Assembly (NCBI GenBank): GCA_026225215.1
Contig: JAMFSI010000029.1
Coordinates: 1 to 33,903 of the forward strand
Origin: Sphingomonas palustris
GTDB taxonomy: Bacteria; Pseudomonadota; Alphaproteobacteria; Sphingomonadales; Sphingomonadaceae
DNA length: 33,903 nucleotides
Direction: 5' to 3'
The position numbers were made by a program, and so were the translations under genes. This document shows, one piece after another, positions 1-8,384 of the stretch (position 1 is the first letter of the stretch; each line of letters starts with the position of its first letter). A model generated the notes under the pieces. The model ran no database searches and was not told the origin of the DNA. It worked only from the letters and a program-made list of their open reading frames with translations.

Positions 1-1202
1 AGCACCGCCACCGCATCGGCGGCGCGATGGTTGGCGAGGTAGCATGCCGCCAGCGCCGTCGCGGCATCGCCATAAGGCCGCAGTCTATAGTTGCGCTGCG
101 CCGCATCGAGCGCGCGGGCGGGATCGCCGAAAGCAAGCAGATGATCGATCGCATGGCCGAGCGCCGCTTCGGGCAGCAGCGCCAGCCGGGCGTCCCACAG
201 CGCGCCGGCCTTGGCTGCCGCGGCTTGCGCATTGGGGAAATCGCCTTGCGCGCGATAGAGGCCGGCGATCCCGTCGTAAGCATCGGGCTGTGCATCGCGC
301 GCGGCCATCCGGCGGAAGATCGCCATGGCTTCGTCGGGTGCGCCGCGCAGCGCGCGGACTGTCGCCAATTGCTCCTCGATCACCCACCAGCCGGGGAACA
401 TGTCATCGGCCCGGCGGAAACGCGCTTCGGCTTCAGGCCAGCGGCCGCGGCTGAGATCGAGGATGCCGCGCCGCAGCTCGATGAAGGCGTGAAGCTGCTG
501 TTGCGGACCGCCGATGCCGCGATCGGCGGAGTCGAGCAAAGCCAGGGCCTGCGCGTCATCGCCCATCCGCCAGTACCAATTGGCGAGTTTGGTGTCGGCC
601 GCAACCGAGGGCAATATGACTTTCGAGTTTTCGTACAAATTCTTCGCGTCGGCATAATGGCCGGTGTAGAACGCGATATCGCCGCGCAATTCGAGCACGG
701 CGGCCTTCTGACCGCTGTCGGGAATAACGTAGCGGTCAACCGCCGCCAGATCTGGCGCCATGGCCGCGAGGCGATGAACCGCGAAGTTGAAGCTCGCACG
801 TTCCAGATGCGGCCCTGTGCCGGGAGCCGCGATCGCAAAACCTGCGTCGAACGCCTTGCCGGCATCGCGATAATCCTCGAACGATCCGGTCAGACGCGCG
901 CGCGCCAGCAGCAGCGAGCCGACCTGGGAGCGGTCGGTCCAGGCATTCGTCGACTGCGCCGCCCGGAGCCGGGCCATGGCGAGATCGTGATTGATCGAAG
1001 CCAGCAGTTCGGCGGCGGTCGTCGGGGCGCCCTGTTGCGCGGCGGCGGCGGCGGCATGGCCGGGAAAAGACAGCGGTGCGGGCGGATGAAGCCATGCCAG
1101 CGGCGACCGCCATAGCAACGAGGCGAGACTGGCAAGCAGGAGAATCAGCATCGCAGCCAGAGCGCGAATCGGCCAGCGCATGATCGCAAAATCCCGAGTC
1201 AT
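1..1202 (-). CDS. TPR-repeat protein with N-terminal membrane anchor (3' end beyond window)
   Basis: The minus frame is open from an ATG at 1202 to the left edge (about 400 codons), so the C-terminus is missing. A strong ribosome binding site, GAGGAGG, lies just before that ATG. An in-frame ATG at 1181 is a less likely start. Residues 8-30 form one hydrophobic segment (RALAAMLILLLASLASLLW), a signal anchor or uncleaved signal peptide. The rest is Ala-rich and helical, with TPR-like pairs such as the stretches around GDIAFYTGHYADAKNLYENSK, RGRWPEAEARFRRADDMFPG and AQPDAYDGIAGLYRAQGDFPNAQ. It is probably a periplasmic or membrane-attached scaffold. It is divergent from the two DUF4331 genes across a 214-bp spacer, so they may share regulation. 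The TPR call is firm; the role is unknown. Confidence 0.82.
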   Translation of the reverse strand, partial: MTRDFAIMRWPIRALAAMLILLLASLASLLWRSPLAWLHPPAPLSFPGHAAAAAAQQGAPTTAAELLASINHDLAMARLRAAQSTNAWTDRSQVGSLLLARARLTGSFEDYRDAGKAFDAGFAIAAPGTGPHLERASFNFAVHRLAAMAPDLAAVDRYVIPDSGQKAAVLELRGDIAFYTGHYADAKNLYENSKVILPSVAADTKLANWYWRMGDDAQALALLDSADRGIGGPQQQLHAFIELRRGILDLSRGRWPEAEARFRRADDMFPGWWVIEEQLATVRALRGAPDEAMAIFRRMAARDAQPDAYDGIAGLYRAQGDFPNAQAAAAKAGALWDARLALLPEAALGHAIDHLLAFGDPARALDAAQRNYRLRPYGDAATALAACYLANHRAADAVAV

Positions 1203-1416
1203 TCCGCCTCCTCAACGAGTTCCCGAACCAAACCAGCGAATTCTGTGATTTAATACGCTATTGTGTGGTCAATAAAAGGTATGTAAACAAGCGCTATTCG
1301 GAAACGATGCTTAGCCGTAGAAATTACGGAATAGAGCGGGGGCAATCCGGACTGTCGCACAATTATGAGATGCGGGGCGCTTCTGCCCTGGCCATTCCTG
1401 TCAGGGGGAAAAGGCT

Positions 1417-2106
1417 GTGCTGAATCGTAAGTCGTGGAATTTATTGAGCGGTGGTCGACACTTCGTCTTTGTCGGCGCGGCGGCGGTCGCCGCCGCAGCG
1501 CTGGCCGGGGTGTCGCTGGTGGCGGTTCACCCGCTCCGCGCGGCCGATCACCTCGATCCGCCGGCGCGTACCAATATCGGTGCGGCATCGGATGTCGCCT
1601 CCGACATTGCCGATATCTTCCTGTTCGGCGACGCCTCGAACAACATCAATCTGGTGATGACCTTTGCCGGTCCGCAGGCAACCGGCGTCTTGCCGACTTA
1701 CGACAGCAATGTGGTTTACTGCATTCATATCGCCAATGCCGGCGATCCGACGATTGACGATGTCGTGATCTACGTGCGGTTCGGCAAGGATCCGACGGGC
1801 AAATGGGGCGTGCAATTCCTCAATGTACCGGGTGCGGCCGGGCCGATCGTCGGCGCGGTGCAGACCCCGCTCACCAGCGGTTCGGTCCAGGCCGAAGCCG
1901 GCTTGTTCGACGATCCGTTCTTCTTCGACCTGCAGGGGTTCAACGACACCAAAGCGAGCGGGAAGCTTTCGATCATGAGCAATCGCAACTTTTTTGCCGG
2001 CAAAAACGATACCGCGATGGTGCTGCAGATGCCCCGATCGGCGATAGAAAATCCGGGCCATCCGATCTCTGTCTGGGCGGAAACCCGCCGGATTGCGGGG
2101 AGCTGA
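1417..2106 (+). CDS. DUF4331-type exported protein (N-terminal half of the usual family architecture)
   Basis: A 229-residue protein starting at GTG, with a GGGGGA ribosome binding site about 10 nt upstream. A signal peptide spans residues 1-42: a hydrophobic Ala/Val run, then a cleavage-like LRA before ADHLDPPAR. The mature N-terminus (A)DHLDPPARTNIG, followed by DIADIFLFGD and a beta-rich region, is the usual opening of DUF4331 proteins, which begin with His-Leu-Asp and a beta-sandwich. DUF4331 proteins are often longer. Here a second gene 4 bp downstream carries what looks like the C-terminal signature, so the family architecture seems divided between two exported polypeptides. Function of the family is not known to me. 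Likely co-transcribed with the lipoprotein at 2111. Confidence 0.85.
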   Translation: MLNRKSWNLLSGGRHFVFVGAAAVAAAALAGVSLVAVHPLRAADHLDPPARTNIGAASDVASDIADIFLFGDASNNINLVMTFAGPQATGVLPTYDSNVVYCIHIANAGDPTIDDVVIYVRFGKDPTGKWGVQFLNVPGAAGPIVGAVQTPLTSGSVQAEAGLFDDPFFFDLQGFNDTKASGKLSIMSNRNFFAGKNDTAMVLQMPRSAIENPGHPISVWAETRRIAGS

Positions 2107-2110
2107 GCTC

Positions 2111-2812
2111 ATGAAGACCATCCTCCTCGCCGCCACGCCGCTCGCGTTCGCTTTCATCCTCACCGGCTGCGGCGGTGGTGACGGCGCATCCGCCACCGCG
2201 ACACCGACCCCCACCCCGACAGCGACCGTCACCCCGACCCCCGCCACGGTCGATGTCGGCCCCTGCCTCAGCCAAAAAGTTTTGGGCAACCGTTCGCTGG
2301 CCAACATAGCGGTGCCGGACGTGCTTACGCTCGATCCCACCCAGCCCTCGGGCTTTCCCAATGGTCGTCAGCTCCAGGATCCGGTGATCGATCTCGAGCT
2401 TGCCGCGCTGTTCCTCGACTTGACCCAGGTTCCCATCACCACGCTTTCGACCATCCCTCTCGACCCGTCGGGCAACGACGAACCGCTACCGGGCGTATTC
2501 CCGTTCCTGTCTCCTGCCCAGGGCGCCGCCCCGGCGGCAGTCGGCGGCAGCGGCTTCGTGTTCCGAACCGACCCGCCGGCCAATTACACCAGGGTCGATC
2601 GCATGGGCGAGCCGGCGATATCCACCGCCTTGATCGATACCGCCGACAAGAGCGCATATAACGACGACAATCCGACGGTCGATGCCACCGGCAAGTGGGT
2701 TCCGTTGGAGACCATCGATCTCACCACCCTGGCGACGGCGCTCGACCCGCAGTTGAAGGCCCTGGGCCTTCCGGTTTGCGCGATCCCCATCACGGCGAAT
2801 AACGGCACATAG
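2111..2812 (+). CDS. DUF4331-like lipoprotein (C-terminal half signature)
   Basis: A 233-residue lipoprotein. The ATG at 2111 is chosen because GGGGAG lies 8 nt upstream and the protein then begins with a lipoprotein signal peptide ending in the lipobox LTGC (Cys20). An upstream TTG in frame at 2093 would spoil this signal. A Thr/Pro linker (TPTPTPTATVTPTP, residues 31-44) tethers the folded part. That part contains FPNGRQLQDPVIDLELAALFLDL, which resembles the GxPNGRxxxDxVIDxxL signature near the C-terminus of DUF4331 proteins. It starts 4 bp after the preceding DUF4331 gene. I infer that the two work as partners, one soluble or surface-exposed and one lipid-anchored. The lipoprotein call is strong and the DUF4331 relationship moderate. 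Confidence 0.8.
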   Translation: MKTILLAATPLAFAFILTGCGGGDGASATATPTPTPTATVTPTPATVDVGPCLSQKVLGNRSLANIAVPDVLTLDPTQPSGFPNGRQLQDPVIDLELAALFLDLTQVPITTLSTIPLDPSGNDEPLPGVFPFLSPAQGAAPAAVGGSGFVFRTDPPANYTRVDRMGEPAISTALIDTADKSAYNDDNPTVDATGKWVPLETIDLTTLATALDPQLKALGLPVCAIPITANNGT

Positions 2813-2868
2813 CTCTCGTCATGTGGTTATGGGGCCGCGGTCGCCATTCATGCGGAGATGGCTGGTTT

Positions 2869-5169
2869 TCAGCCTGTGCGGCGGGGCCCTGCTGTCAGGA
2901 CAGGCGGGCTTTGCGCCGTCCGCTTGTTTTGCGGAAACGGAGCAGTGTTGGTTTGCCCCGACGGTGCCGCCTCGCTGGCGAAACCCAGCGACGTAAACAG
3001 AAATCCTTGAGCTTCATCGCAGCCTTCGGCTTTTAGCCAGGCCAGCTGTTCGGGATGTTCGACGCCCTCCGCCGTCGTCACCATGCCGAGGCTGCGTGCC
3101 AGGCCGATAATGTTCCTGACGATATTACCCGAATCCTCCCGCTCCATCAGTTCGCTGATGAAACAGCGATCGATCTTTATCTTGTCGAAGGGGAAGGCGC
3201 GCAAATAATTGAGCGAGGAATATCCAGTACCAAAATCATCCAGGGCGATGCGAATGCCGATATTCCTGATTTTGTGCAAAATGCTGGAATTGACGATATT
3301 ATCCAGCAGGAACACATTCTCGGTGATCTCCAGTTCGAGGCGATGCGGCTCGATACCTGCGGAAGCGAGGGCGTGCAGCACCGTCGCCACGAGATTGACG
3401 CTCTGCAACTGGACCGGCGAAAGATTGACCGCGACCCGCATATGATCGGGCCATTGCGCCAGTTTGGCGGTGGCCTCGCGGATGACCCACTCGCCCATCT
3501 GTACGATCAGCCCGGTTTCTTCGGCAACGGGAATAAATTCGCTCGGCATCACCAGCCCGCGTTGCGGGTGGTGCCAGCGGAGCAGCGCCTCGTAACTCAC
3601 CACTTCGCCTGAAACGACATCGACCACCGGCTGGTAATGCAGCGCCAACTGGCCCTCGGTGATCGCGGCCCGCAAGTCGATCTCGATATTGCGACGTTCC
3701 TGCGCCGCCTCGTCCATGCCCGTTTCGAAATGCGTAAACTGGCCGCGCCCCTGCGCCTTCGCCCGATAAAGCGCGAGGTCCGCGCGGCGCATCATGGTCG
3801 TGCCATCGCAGTGGTCATCCTCGGCGACGGCTATGCCGACGCTGGCACCGGTCAGGATCTGCATATCGTCAAGAATGAAGGGGTCTTTCATCACATCGAC
3901 GATCCGCTGGGCGGCGGAACCAGCAATTTTTCGGGAAGCCTCGCCCTCGATCAGAATGGCGAATTCATCCCCACCCAAACGCGAGACGAGGTCCGTGGCG
4001 CGAACCACCGCTTCGATTCGCCGCGACACTTCGCACAGCAGCCGATCGCCGACCGGATGGCCCAATGAATCGTTGACCGCTTTGAACCGATCGAGATCCA
4101 GGCACAGGATCGCCACTTTGTCGGGGTCGTCGCCATGGCGGGCCAGCGCCTGCTCCAGCCGCTCATTGAAGCAGGAACGATTGCACAGGCCAGTCAGTTC
4201 ATCATGATGGGCGAGGTGGCTGACCCGTGTCTCTGCTTGCCGCTGCGCGGTGATATCGGAAGCCACGCCCCGCATGGTGCCGTTATGAGTCGGGCGAGCG
4301 GACAGCATCCACCAATGCAGCGCGCCGCCGATCGTCAGCGGGAACGTGAGGCCGCGAAAAGCGCGGCGATTGGCCAGGTGATGGGTGAGCACATCCAGAC
4401 CAGGCGTTTCATCGAACAGCGTCACGAACGGCGTGTCTTCGAGCAGCGCCACCGCTCTACCCGCGGCTTCGCCAAACCGCGGCGAAGGCGCGATGATCCG
4501 TCCCGCCTCGCTGACCTCCCATATCCAGTCCGCCGATTGCGCTTCGAATTCATTAAGCAGCAGCTTGACCGTCGCGCCGCTATCGCGAAGCTCTTCGCGA
4601 GCCTCGATGCGTTTGACGAATTGCGCCTGCTGATTGAAGGCGCCGCCGGTCAGCAGGATCAGGTAATTCAGCGCAAGGACCAGACCCGCCACCGGCGATG
4701 CCAGCGGATTGAGACACCATGCCAGCATACTGCCCAAGGCGATCGGGCTCATGAACATCAGTGCGCCCCGCGCCATCGACGCATGAGTCACGGCCGCGGC
4801 GCCCATCATGCCGCCGCTCAGCGCGGCAATGGCATAGAATTGCCCCGGCGTGGCGACCCTGGCGGCAAGGGCAATGCCCACCCCCCAGATCGCCCCGTTC
4901 AGCAGGCCCAACCGTTCGATTTGCCGTTCGTCGCGCCGGTCGTGGAATGTCCCATGCCGGGTTCGCAGGCGCGAGCGATACAGCGCCATCCGCAACGCGC
5001 CGGCCAGGCAAACGCCGCTCAGCCAGAGCAGGATTTCAAGATGCCTGCCACTGCTCCACATGACCGCGCTCGCCACCAGGGCATTGATCACCCCTCCGGT
5101 CACGGCCGCCGGCACGTGTCTGAGACATTCTTCGATTCGTTCCCGCCGAATGATACTTGCAAGATTCAT
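2869..5169 (-). CDS. Membrane-bound PAS-GGDEF-EAL protein, c-di-GMP turnover
   Basis: A 766-residue protein from the ATG at 5169; an in-frame ATG at 5229 has no ribosome binding site. Residues 20-180 hold about five hydrophobic segments, a MASE-like sensory membrane domain. A PAS-like segment follows (about 210-310, ADWIWEVSEAGRI). The diguanylate cyclase domain has an intact active site GGDEF (about 399-403), preceded by the product-inhibition I-site RATD. The phosphodiesterase domain has EAL (about 527-529), NLSP and DDFGTGYSSL (about 644-653), all residues needed for activity. Both activities could therefore be live; which dominates cannot be told from sequence. It ends 56 bp past the convergent lipoprotein gene. 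It would set local c-di-GMP and so motility or biofilm state. Confidence 0.94.
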   Translation of the reverse strand: MNLASIIRRERIEECLRHVPAAVTGGVINALVASAVMWSSGRHLEILLWLSGVCLAGALRMALYRSRLRTRHGTFHDRRDERQIERLGLLNGAIWGVGIALAARVATPGQFYAIAALSGGMMGAAAVTHASMARGALMFMSPIALGSMLAWCLNPLASPVAGLVLALNYLILLTGGAFNQQAQFVKRIEAREELRDSGATVKLLLNEFEAQSADWIWEVSEAGRIIAPSPRFGEAAGRAVALLEDTPFVTLFDETPGLDVLTHHLANRRAFRGLTFPLTIGGALHWWMLSARPTHNGTMRGVASDITAQRQAETRVSHLAHHDELTGLCNRSCFNERLEQALARHGDDPDKVAILCLDLDRFKAVNDSLGHPVGDRLLCEVSRRIEAVVRATDLVSRLGGDEFAILIEGEASRKIAGSAAQRIVDVMKDPFILDDMQILTGASVGIAVAEDDHCDGTTMMRRADLALYRAKAQGRGQFTHFETGMDEAAQERRNIEIDLRAAITEGQLALHYQPVVDVVSGEVVSYEALLRWHHPQRGLVMPSEFIPVAEETGLIVQMGEWVIREATAKLAQWPDHMRVAVNLSPVQLQSVNLVATVLHALASAGIEPHRLELEITENVFLLDNIVNSSILHKIRNIGIRIALDDFGTGYSSLNYLRAFPFDKIKIDRCFISELMEREDSGNIVRNIIGLARSLGMVTTAEGVEHPEQLAWLKAEGCDEAQGFLFTSLGFASEAAPSGQTNTAPFPQNKRTAQSPPVLTAGPRRTG

Positions 5170-5554
5170 CGCTCGAGAATGCCTATGCGCTTTCAGGTAA
5201 TGGCAGGCACCGGCTGCCCGTAAGCACATTCATTTTTAAACAGATATGCTTAAAATTTTATAATGGCTCGGTTCACTGAAATGCGTGGAGCGAAGGATCA
5301 TCCCTCGCACGTCAACTGTCGCTGGAGCATCGTGCCAATATTGGGGCGGAGCGTGCATTCGGCGGCGGCTCCAGCGGATTTTCGGCCAATCTCGCCCAAT
5401 CCGTTTTCGTAAAAGCCGGTGCTGGCGGCTTGCGCGCTTCGTGGCACCATTGCAGCTTCCGATAGCGTCAGAATCACGGTAGCTTACACTGTTGCCTGCG
5501 GATCGACGGCAATGACGGGCGGGCCACAGCGTGAGTCAGGGAGATGGGAGCCAG
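5170..5554. other. Intergenic region between divergent c-di-GMP protein and efflux operon
   Basis: 385 bp with no convincing gene. The side next to the GGDEF-EAL gene (about 5230-5270) is AT-rich, with several overlapping TATAAA- and TTTTAA-like stretches, and probably holds that gene's promoter. The remainder is GC-rich. Short open frames here show no recognisable domain and no ribosome binding site. No regulator gene for the efflux operon is present, and I could not assign an operator. Confidence 0.5.
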
Positions 5555-7273
5555 ATGAGCGAAACTATCCCCTATGTGTTCAAGCCGCATGAGCGGCCGA
5601 CGCTGCCGGGCAGCCCCTATAACCCGGTTCATCCCTCGCCCCGCCGCTGGGCCTATGGCATCATCGGCGTGCTGATCGGGGTGACGGGCGGCCTCGGCAA
5701 CGCGCTGGTGCAGGTCAATCTCGATTTCGCACAAGGCACGCTCGGGCTGTTCTCGGACGAAGTGGCGTGGCTGACGGCGGCCTATTACATGACTTACGCC
5801 ACCGCTAACCTGCTGCTGGTGAAGTGGCGCCAGCAATTCGGCATCCAACGCTTCGTCCGTTTCATTCTGCTGACTTATGCAGTCTCGACGGCGTTCCATC
5901 TGGTGGTCGGCGGCTTTTGGTCGGCGGTGCTGGTGCGCGCGGCAAGCGGAGTCTCGGCGGCAGGGCTGACGACGCTGGGTCTGCTGTACCTGATGCAGGG
6001 GATGTCGCCGGCGAAGCGGCTGAACGGGGTGATGCTGGGCATTTGCATGCCGCAACTGGCGACCCCGCTGGCGCGTGCGATTTCGCCGCATCTGCTGTTC
6101 GCGGGTGACTGGCATCGGCTTTACTGGGTAGAATTGGGGCTGGTATTGGCGACACTGGCCGGGGTGATGAGCCTGCCGCTGCCCCCCAGCGAGCACAGCA
6201 AGGCCTTCGAGCGTGAGGATTTCCTGACCTTTGCGTTGTTTGCGCCCGGCATGGCGCTGCTCGTCGCCGCATTCTCGGAGGGCCGCATCGAATGGTGGCT
6301 GGAGCGTGCCTGGATCGGCTGGGCACTGGCGGGCAGCGTGATGCTACTCACCGCCGCACTGATCATCGAACATTTGCGCCGCGATCCGCTGATCAACACC
6401 CGCTGGCTGGGCACCCGCCAGATGGTGCGTCTGATGCTGGTCGCCACTTCGGTGCGAGTGCTGCTCGGCGAACAAAGCTATGCCTCGGTCGGGCTGATGA
6501 ATGTGCTGGGCGTCGCCAACGAGCAGATGGTCACGCTCAATCTGGTAATCATCGCCGCCTCGGTGGCCGGGGTGGCGACCGCAGTGATCGCCTTCACCCC
6601 GCGCGACCTGTCCTGGCCGATCAGCCTCGCGGTGGTGTTGATCGCGATCGGCGCCTTCATGGATGCGGATGCCACCAATGTGACGCGGCCGATGAATTTG
6701 ATGGTGAGCCAGGCGCTGATCGGCTTTGCCTCGCTGCTGTTCCTCGCGCAGGCCATGGTAATCGGCATTGCCCGCGCGCTGCTCGCTGGTCCGCGCAATT
6801 TCGTCAGCTTCGTGGTGCTGTTCAACATCAGCCAGAGCATTGGCGGGTTGATCGGCACGGCGATCCTCGGGACGTTCCAGATCTGGCGGGAGAAGTTTCA
6901 CTCGCATGAACTGGTGCAAAACATCCTCTTCACCGATCCCCTCACGGCCGGCGCCGCCGTGGGCCAGGCGCGAGGGCTGGGCGGCACCATGCTCGATCCC
7001 GTGCTGCGCAATGGCGAGGCGCTGGCGCTGCTCGCCCGGCGGGTAACGCGCGAGGCGAATGTGCTGGCGTTCAACGATGTCGCGCTGCTGATCGGCGTGC
7101 TGGCGATCCTGACCACCTTGTGGGGTATTGCTATTCGCTGGTCGGTTTACCATCGCCATGAAATATCGCCGGTGCTGGAGTTACAAGCCCGTATGCAAGC
7201 TGCAGCAGCTGCCCCATCACCAAGCCCAATACCGGGCCCAAATACAGGGAGAGCCCGCCTAGATGTCCGATGA
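5555..7273 (+). CDS. MFS multidrug transporter, EmrB/QacA-like (DHA2 family)
   Basis: A 572-residue integral membrane protein with about 14 hydrophobic segments, the size and topology of DHA2 drug:proton antiporters. The start at 5555 has GGGAG close upstream; an in-frame GTG at 5531 would add eight residues. The first helices carry the usual arrangement: a proline/arginine N-terminus, then helix 1 with GGLGNALVQVNLDFAQGTL, and DEVAWLTAAYYMTYATANLL like the D-x-x-W-x-x-x-x-Y of EmrB. The C-terminus overlaps the adaptor gene by 11 bp. With the adaptor and outer membrane protein downstream it forms a complete tripartite pump across both membranes. Substrate unknown; drugs, phenolics or fatty acids are typical for the class. 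Confidence 0.92.
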   Translation: MSETIPYVFKPHERPTLPGSPYNPVHPSPRRWAYGIIGVLIGVTGGLGNALVQVNLDFAQGTLGLFSDEVAWLTAAYYMTYATANLLLVKWRQQFGIQRFVRFILLTYAVSTAFHLVVGGFWSAVLVRAASGVSAAGLTTLGLLYLMQGMSPAKRLNGVMLGICMPQLATPLARAISPHLLFAGDWHRLYWVELGLVLATLAGVMSLPLPPSEHSKAFEREDFLTFALFAPGMALLVAAFSEGRIEWWLERAWIGWALAGSVMLLTAALIIEHLRRDPLINTRWLGTRQMVRLMLVATSVRVLLGEQSYASVGLMNVLGVANEQMVTLNLVIIAASVAGVATAVIAFTPRDLSWPISLAVVLIAIGAFMDADATNVTRPMNLMVSQALIGFASLLFLAQAMVIGIARALLAGPRNFVSFVVLFNISQSIGGLIGTAILGTFQIWREKFHSHELVQNILFTDPLTAGAAVGQARGLGGTMLDPVLRNGEALALLARRVTREANVLAFNDVALLIGVLAILTTLWGIAIRWSVYHRHEISPVLELQARMQAAAAAPSPSPIPGPNTGRARLDVR

Positions 7274-8384
7274 CGAGGTCCCGCCCGCTGAAGCACCCGT
7301 CACGGCGCCCCCGCCTGCCCCGCCACCGGTCGCTGCCCCGAGCGCTTGGCGGCCACCGGCCAAGAGCCGGCTGACCCTCTTCGTCATCATCGGCCTGGTG
7401 CTGACGGCGGTGGTGATGATCCTTTTCGCCTGGCGGCTGCCCCCCTTCGGCGGCGGCGCCGAGGAAACCGACAACGCTTATGTGCGCGGACTCACCACCA
7501 CGATCAGCTCGCAAGTCAGCGGCTATGTCACCGCGGTGCCCGTCACCGACTTTGCCGAGGTGAAGACAGGTCAAGTGCTGGCGGTGATCGACCAGCGCAT
7601 CTATGCTGCGCGCGTCGAGCAGGCCAAGGCCAACCTTGCCGCCGCACAGGCCGCACTCGCCAATTCGCGCCAGGCGCAGAATGCGCGAGAGGCAGCGCTG
7701 CTCGGCCAGCAGGCGGGGATCGCCAGCGCCAAGGCGCAGCTGGTCCGCGCCCAGGCCGATATGAAACGCGCCCGCACGCTGGTGAGTGACGGCTCGATCT
7801 CCGAACGCGAGAACGACCAGACCCGCGCCAGCCTGCTTGCGGCACAAGCCGCCGTCGAGCAGGCCGAGGCCGCGCATAGCGGCGGCGAGCAGGATGTGCG
7901 CTCGGTAGTGGTCGGGCGTGGGGGATTGCAGGCCAATGTCGAGGCAGCGCAGGCGCAGCTGCATCTGGCAGAAGTCGATCTCGACAATACGACGATCCGC
8001 GCGCCCGAAGACGGGCAGCTCTCGGAGATCGGCGTGCGCAACGGCGCCTTCGCCACGGCGGGCACCCAGCTGATGTTCCTGGTTCCGCATGAGTTCTGGG
8101 TGATCGCCAATTTCCGCGAAGCGCAGACTCACGCCATGCAAGTCGGCCAGCATGCCAGCTTCACCGTCGATGCCCTCGACGGCGGTCGGCTGACCGGCGT
8201 GATCGAAAGCATCGCGCCCGCTGCAGGTTCCGAATTCGCGGTGCTGAAGCCCGACAATGCCACTGGCAATTTCGTCAAGGTGGCGCAGCGCGTGGCGGTG
8301 CGCATTCGCATCGATCCCGGCCAGAAGCTCGCAGCGCGGCTACGCCCCGGTCTGTCGGTCGATGCGCGAGTCGATACGCGGTGA
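7263..8384 (+). CDS. Periplasmic adaptor of tripartite efflux pump, EmrA/HlyD family
   Basis: A 373-residue membrane fusion protein. Residues 1-35 are a Pro/Ala-rich cytoplasmic tail and 38-58 a single membrane anchor (TLFVIIGLVLTAVVMILFAW). ETDNAYVRG begins the lipoyl-like domain, followed by VSGYVTAVPVTDFAEVKTGQVLAVID, the standard HlyD opening. A long Ala/Gln-rich coiled-coil hairpin lies at about 115-220. The second lipoyl half (VDLDNTTIRAPEDGQLSEIGVRNGAF) and a beta-barrel domain close it. The ATG lies inside the end of the MFS gene (11-bp overlap), and the next gene overlaps by 4 bp, so the three are translationally coupled. It links the inner-membrane MFS to the outer membrane channel. 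Confidence 0.94.
   Translation: MSDDEVPPAEAPVTAPPPAPPPVAAPSAWRPPAKSRLTLFVIIGLVLTAVVMILFAWRLPPFGGGAEETDNAYVRGLTTTISSQVSGYVTAVPVTDFAEVKTGQVLAVIDQRIYAARVEQAKANLAAAQAALANSRQAQNAREAALLGQQAGIASAKAQLVRAQADMKRARTLVSDGSISERENDQTRASLLAAQAAVEQAEAAHSGGEQDVRSVVVGRGGLQANVEAAQAQLHLAEVDLDNTTIRAPEDGQLSEIGVRNGAFATAGTQLMFLVPHEFWVIANFREAQTHAMQVGQHASFTVDALDGGRLTGVIESIAPAAGSEFAVLKPDNATGNFVKVAQRVAVRIRIDPGQKLAARLRPGLSVDARVDTR

Noticed and set aside
27..1115. Long plus-strand open frame (362 codons)
   Set aside because: It is the antisense shadow of the TPR gene, which reads as a proper repeat protein with a strong ribosome binding site. GC-rich coding DNA often leaves the opposite strand open.
2850..2996. 48-codon plus-strand frame with a signal-peptide-like N-terminus (MRRWLVFSLCGGALLSG)
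   Set aside because: No ribosome binding site; it lies almost wholly antisense to the end of the GGDEF-EAL gene, and the part after the hydrophobic stretch is short and unlike any family.
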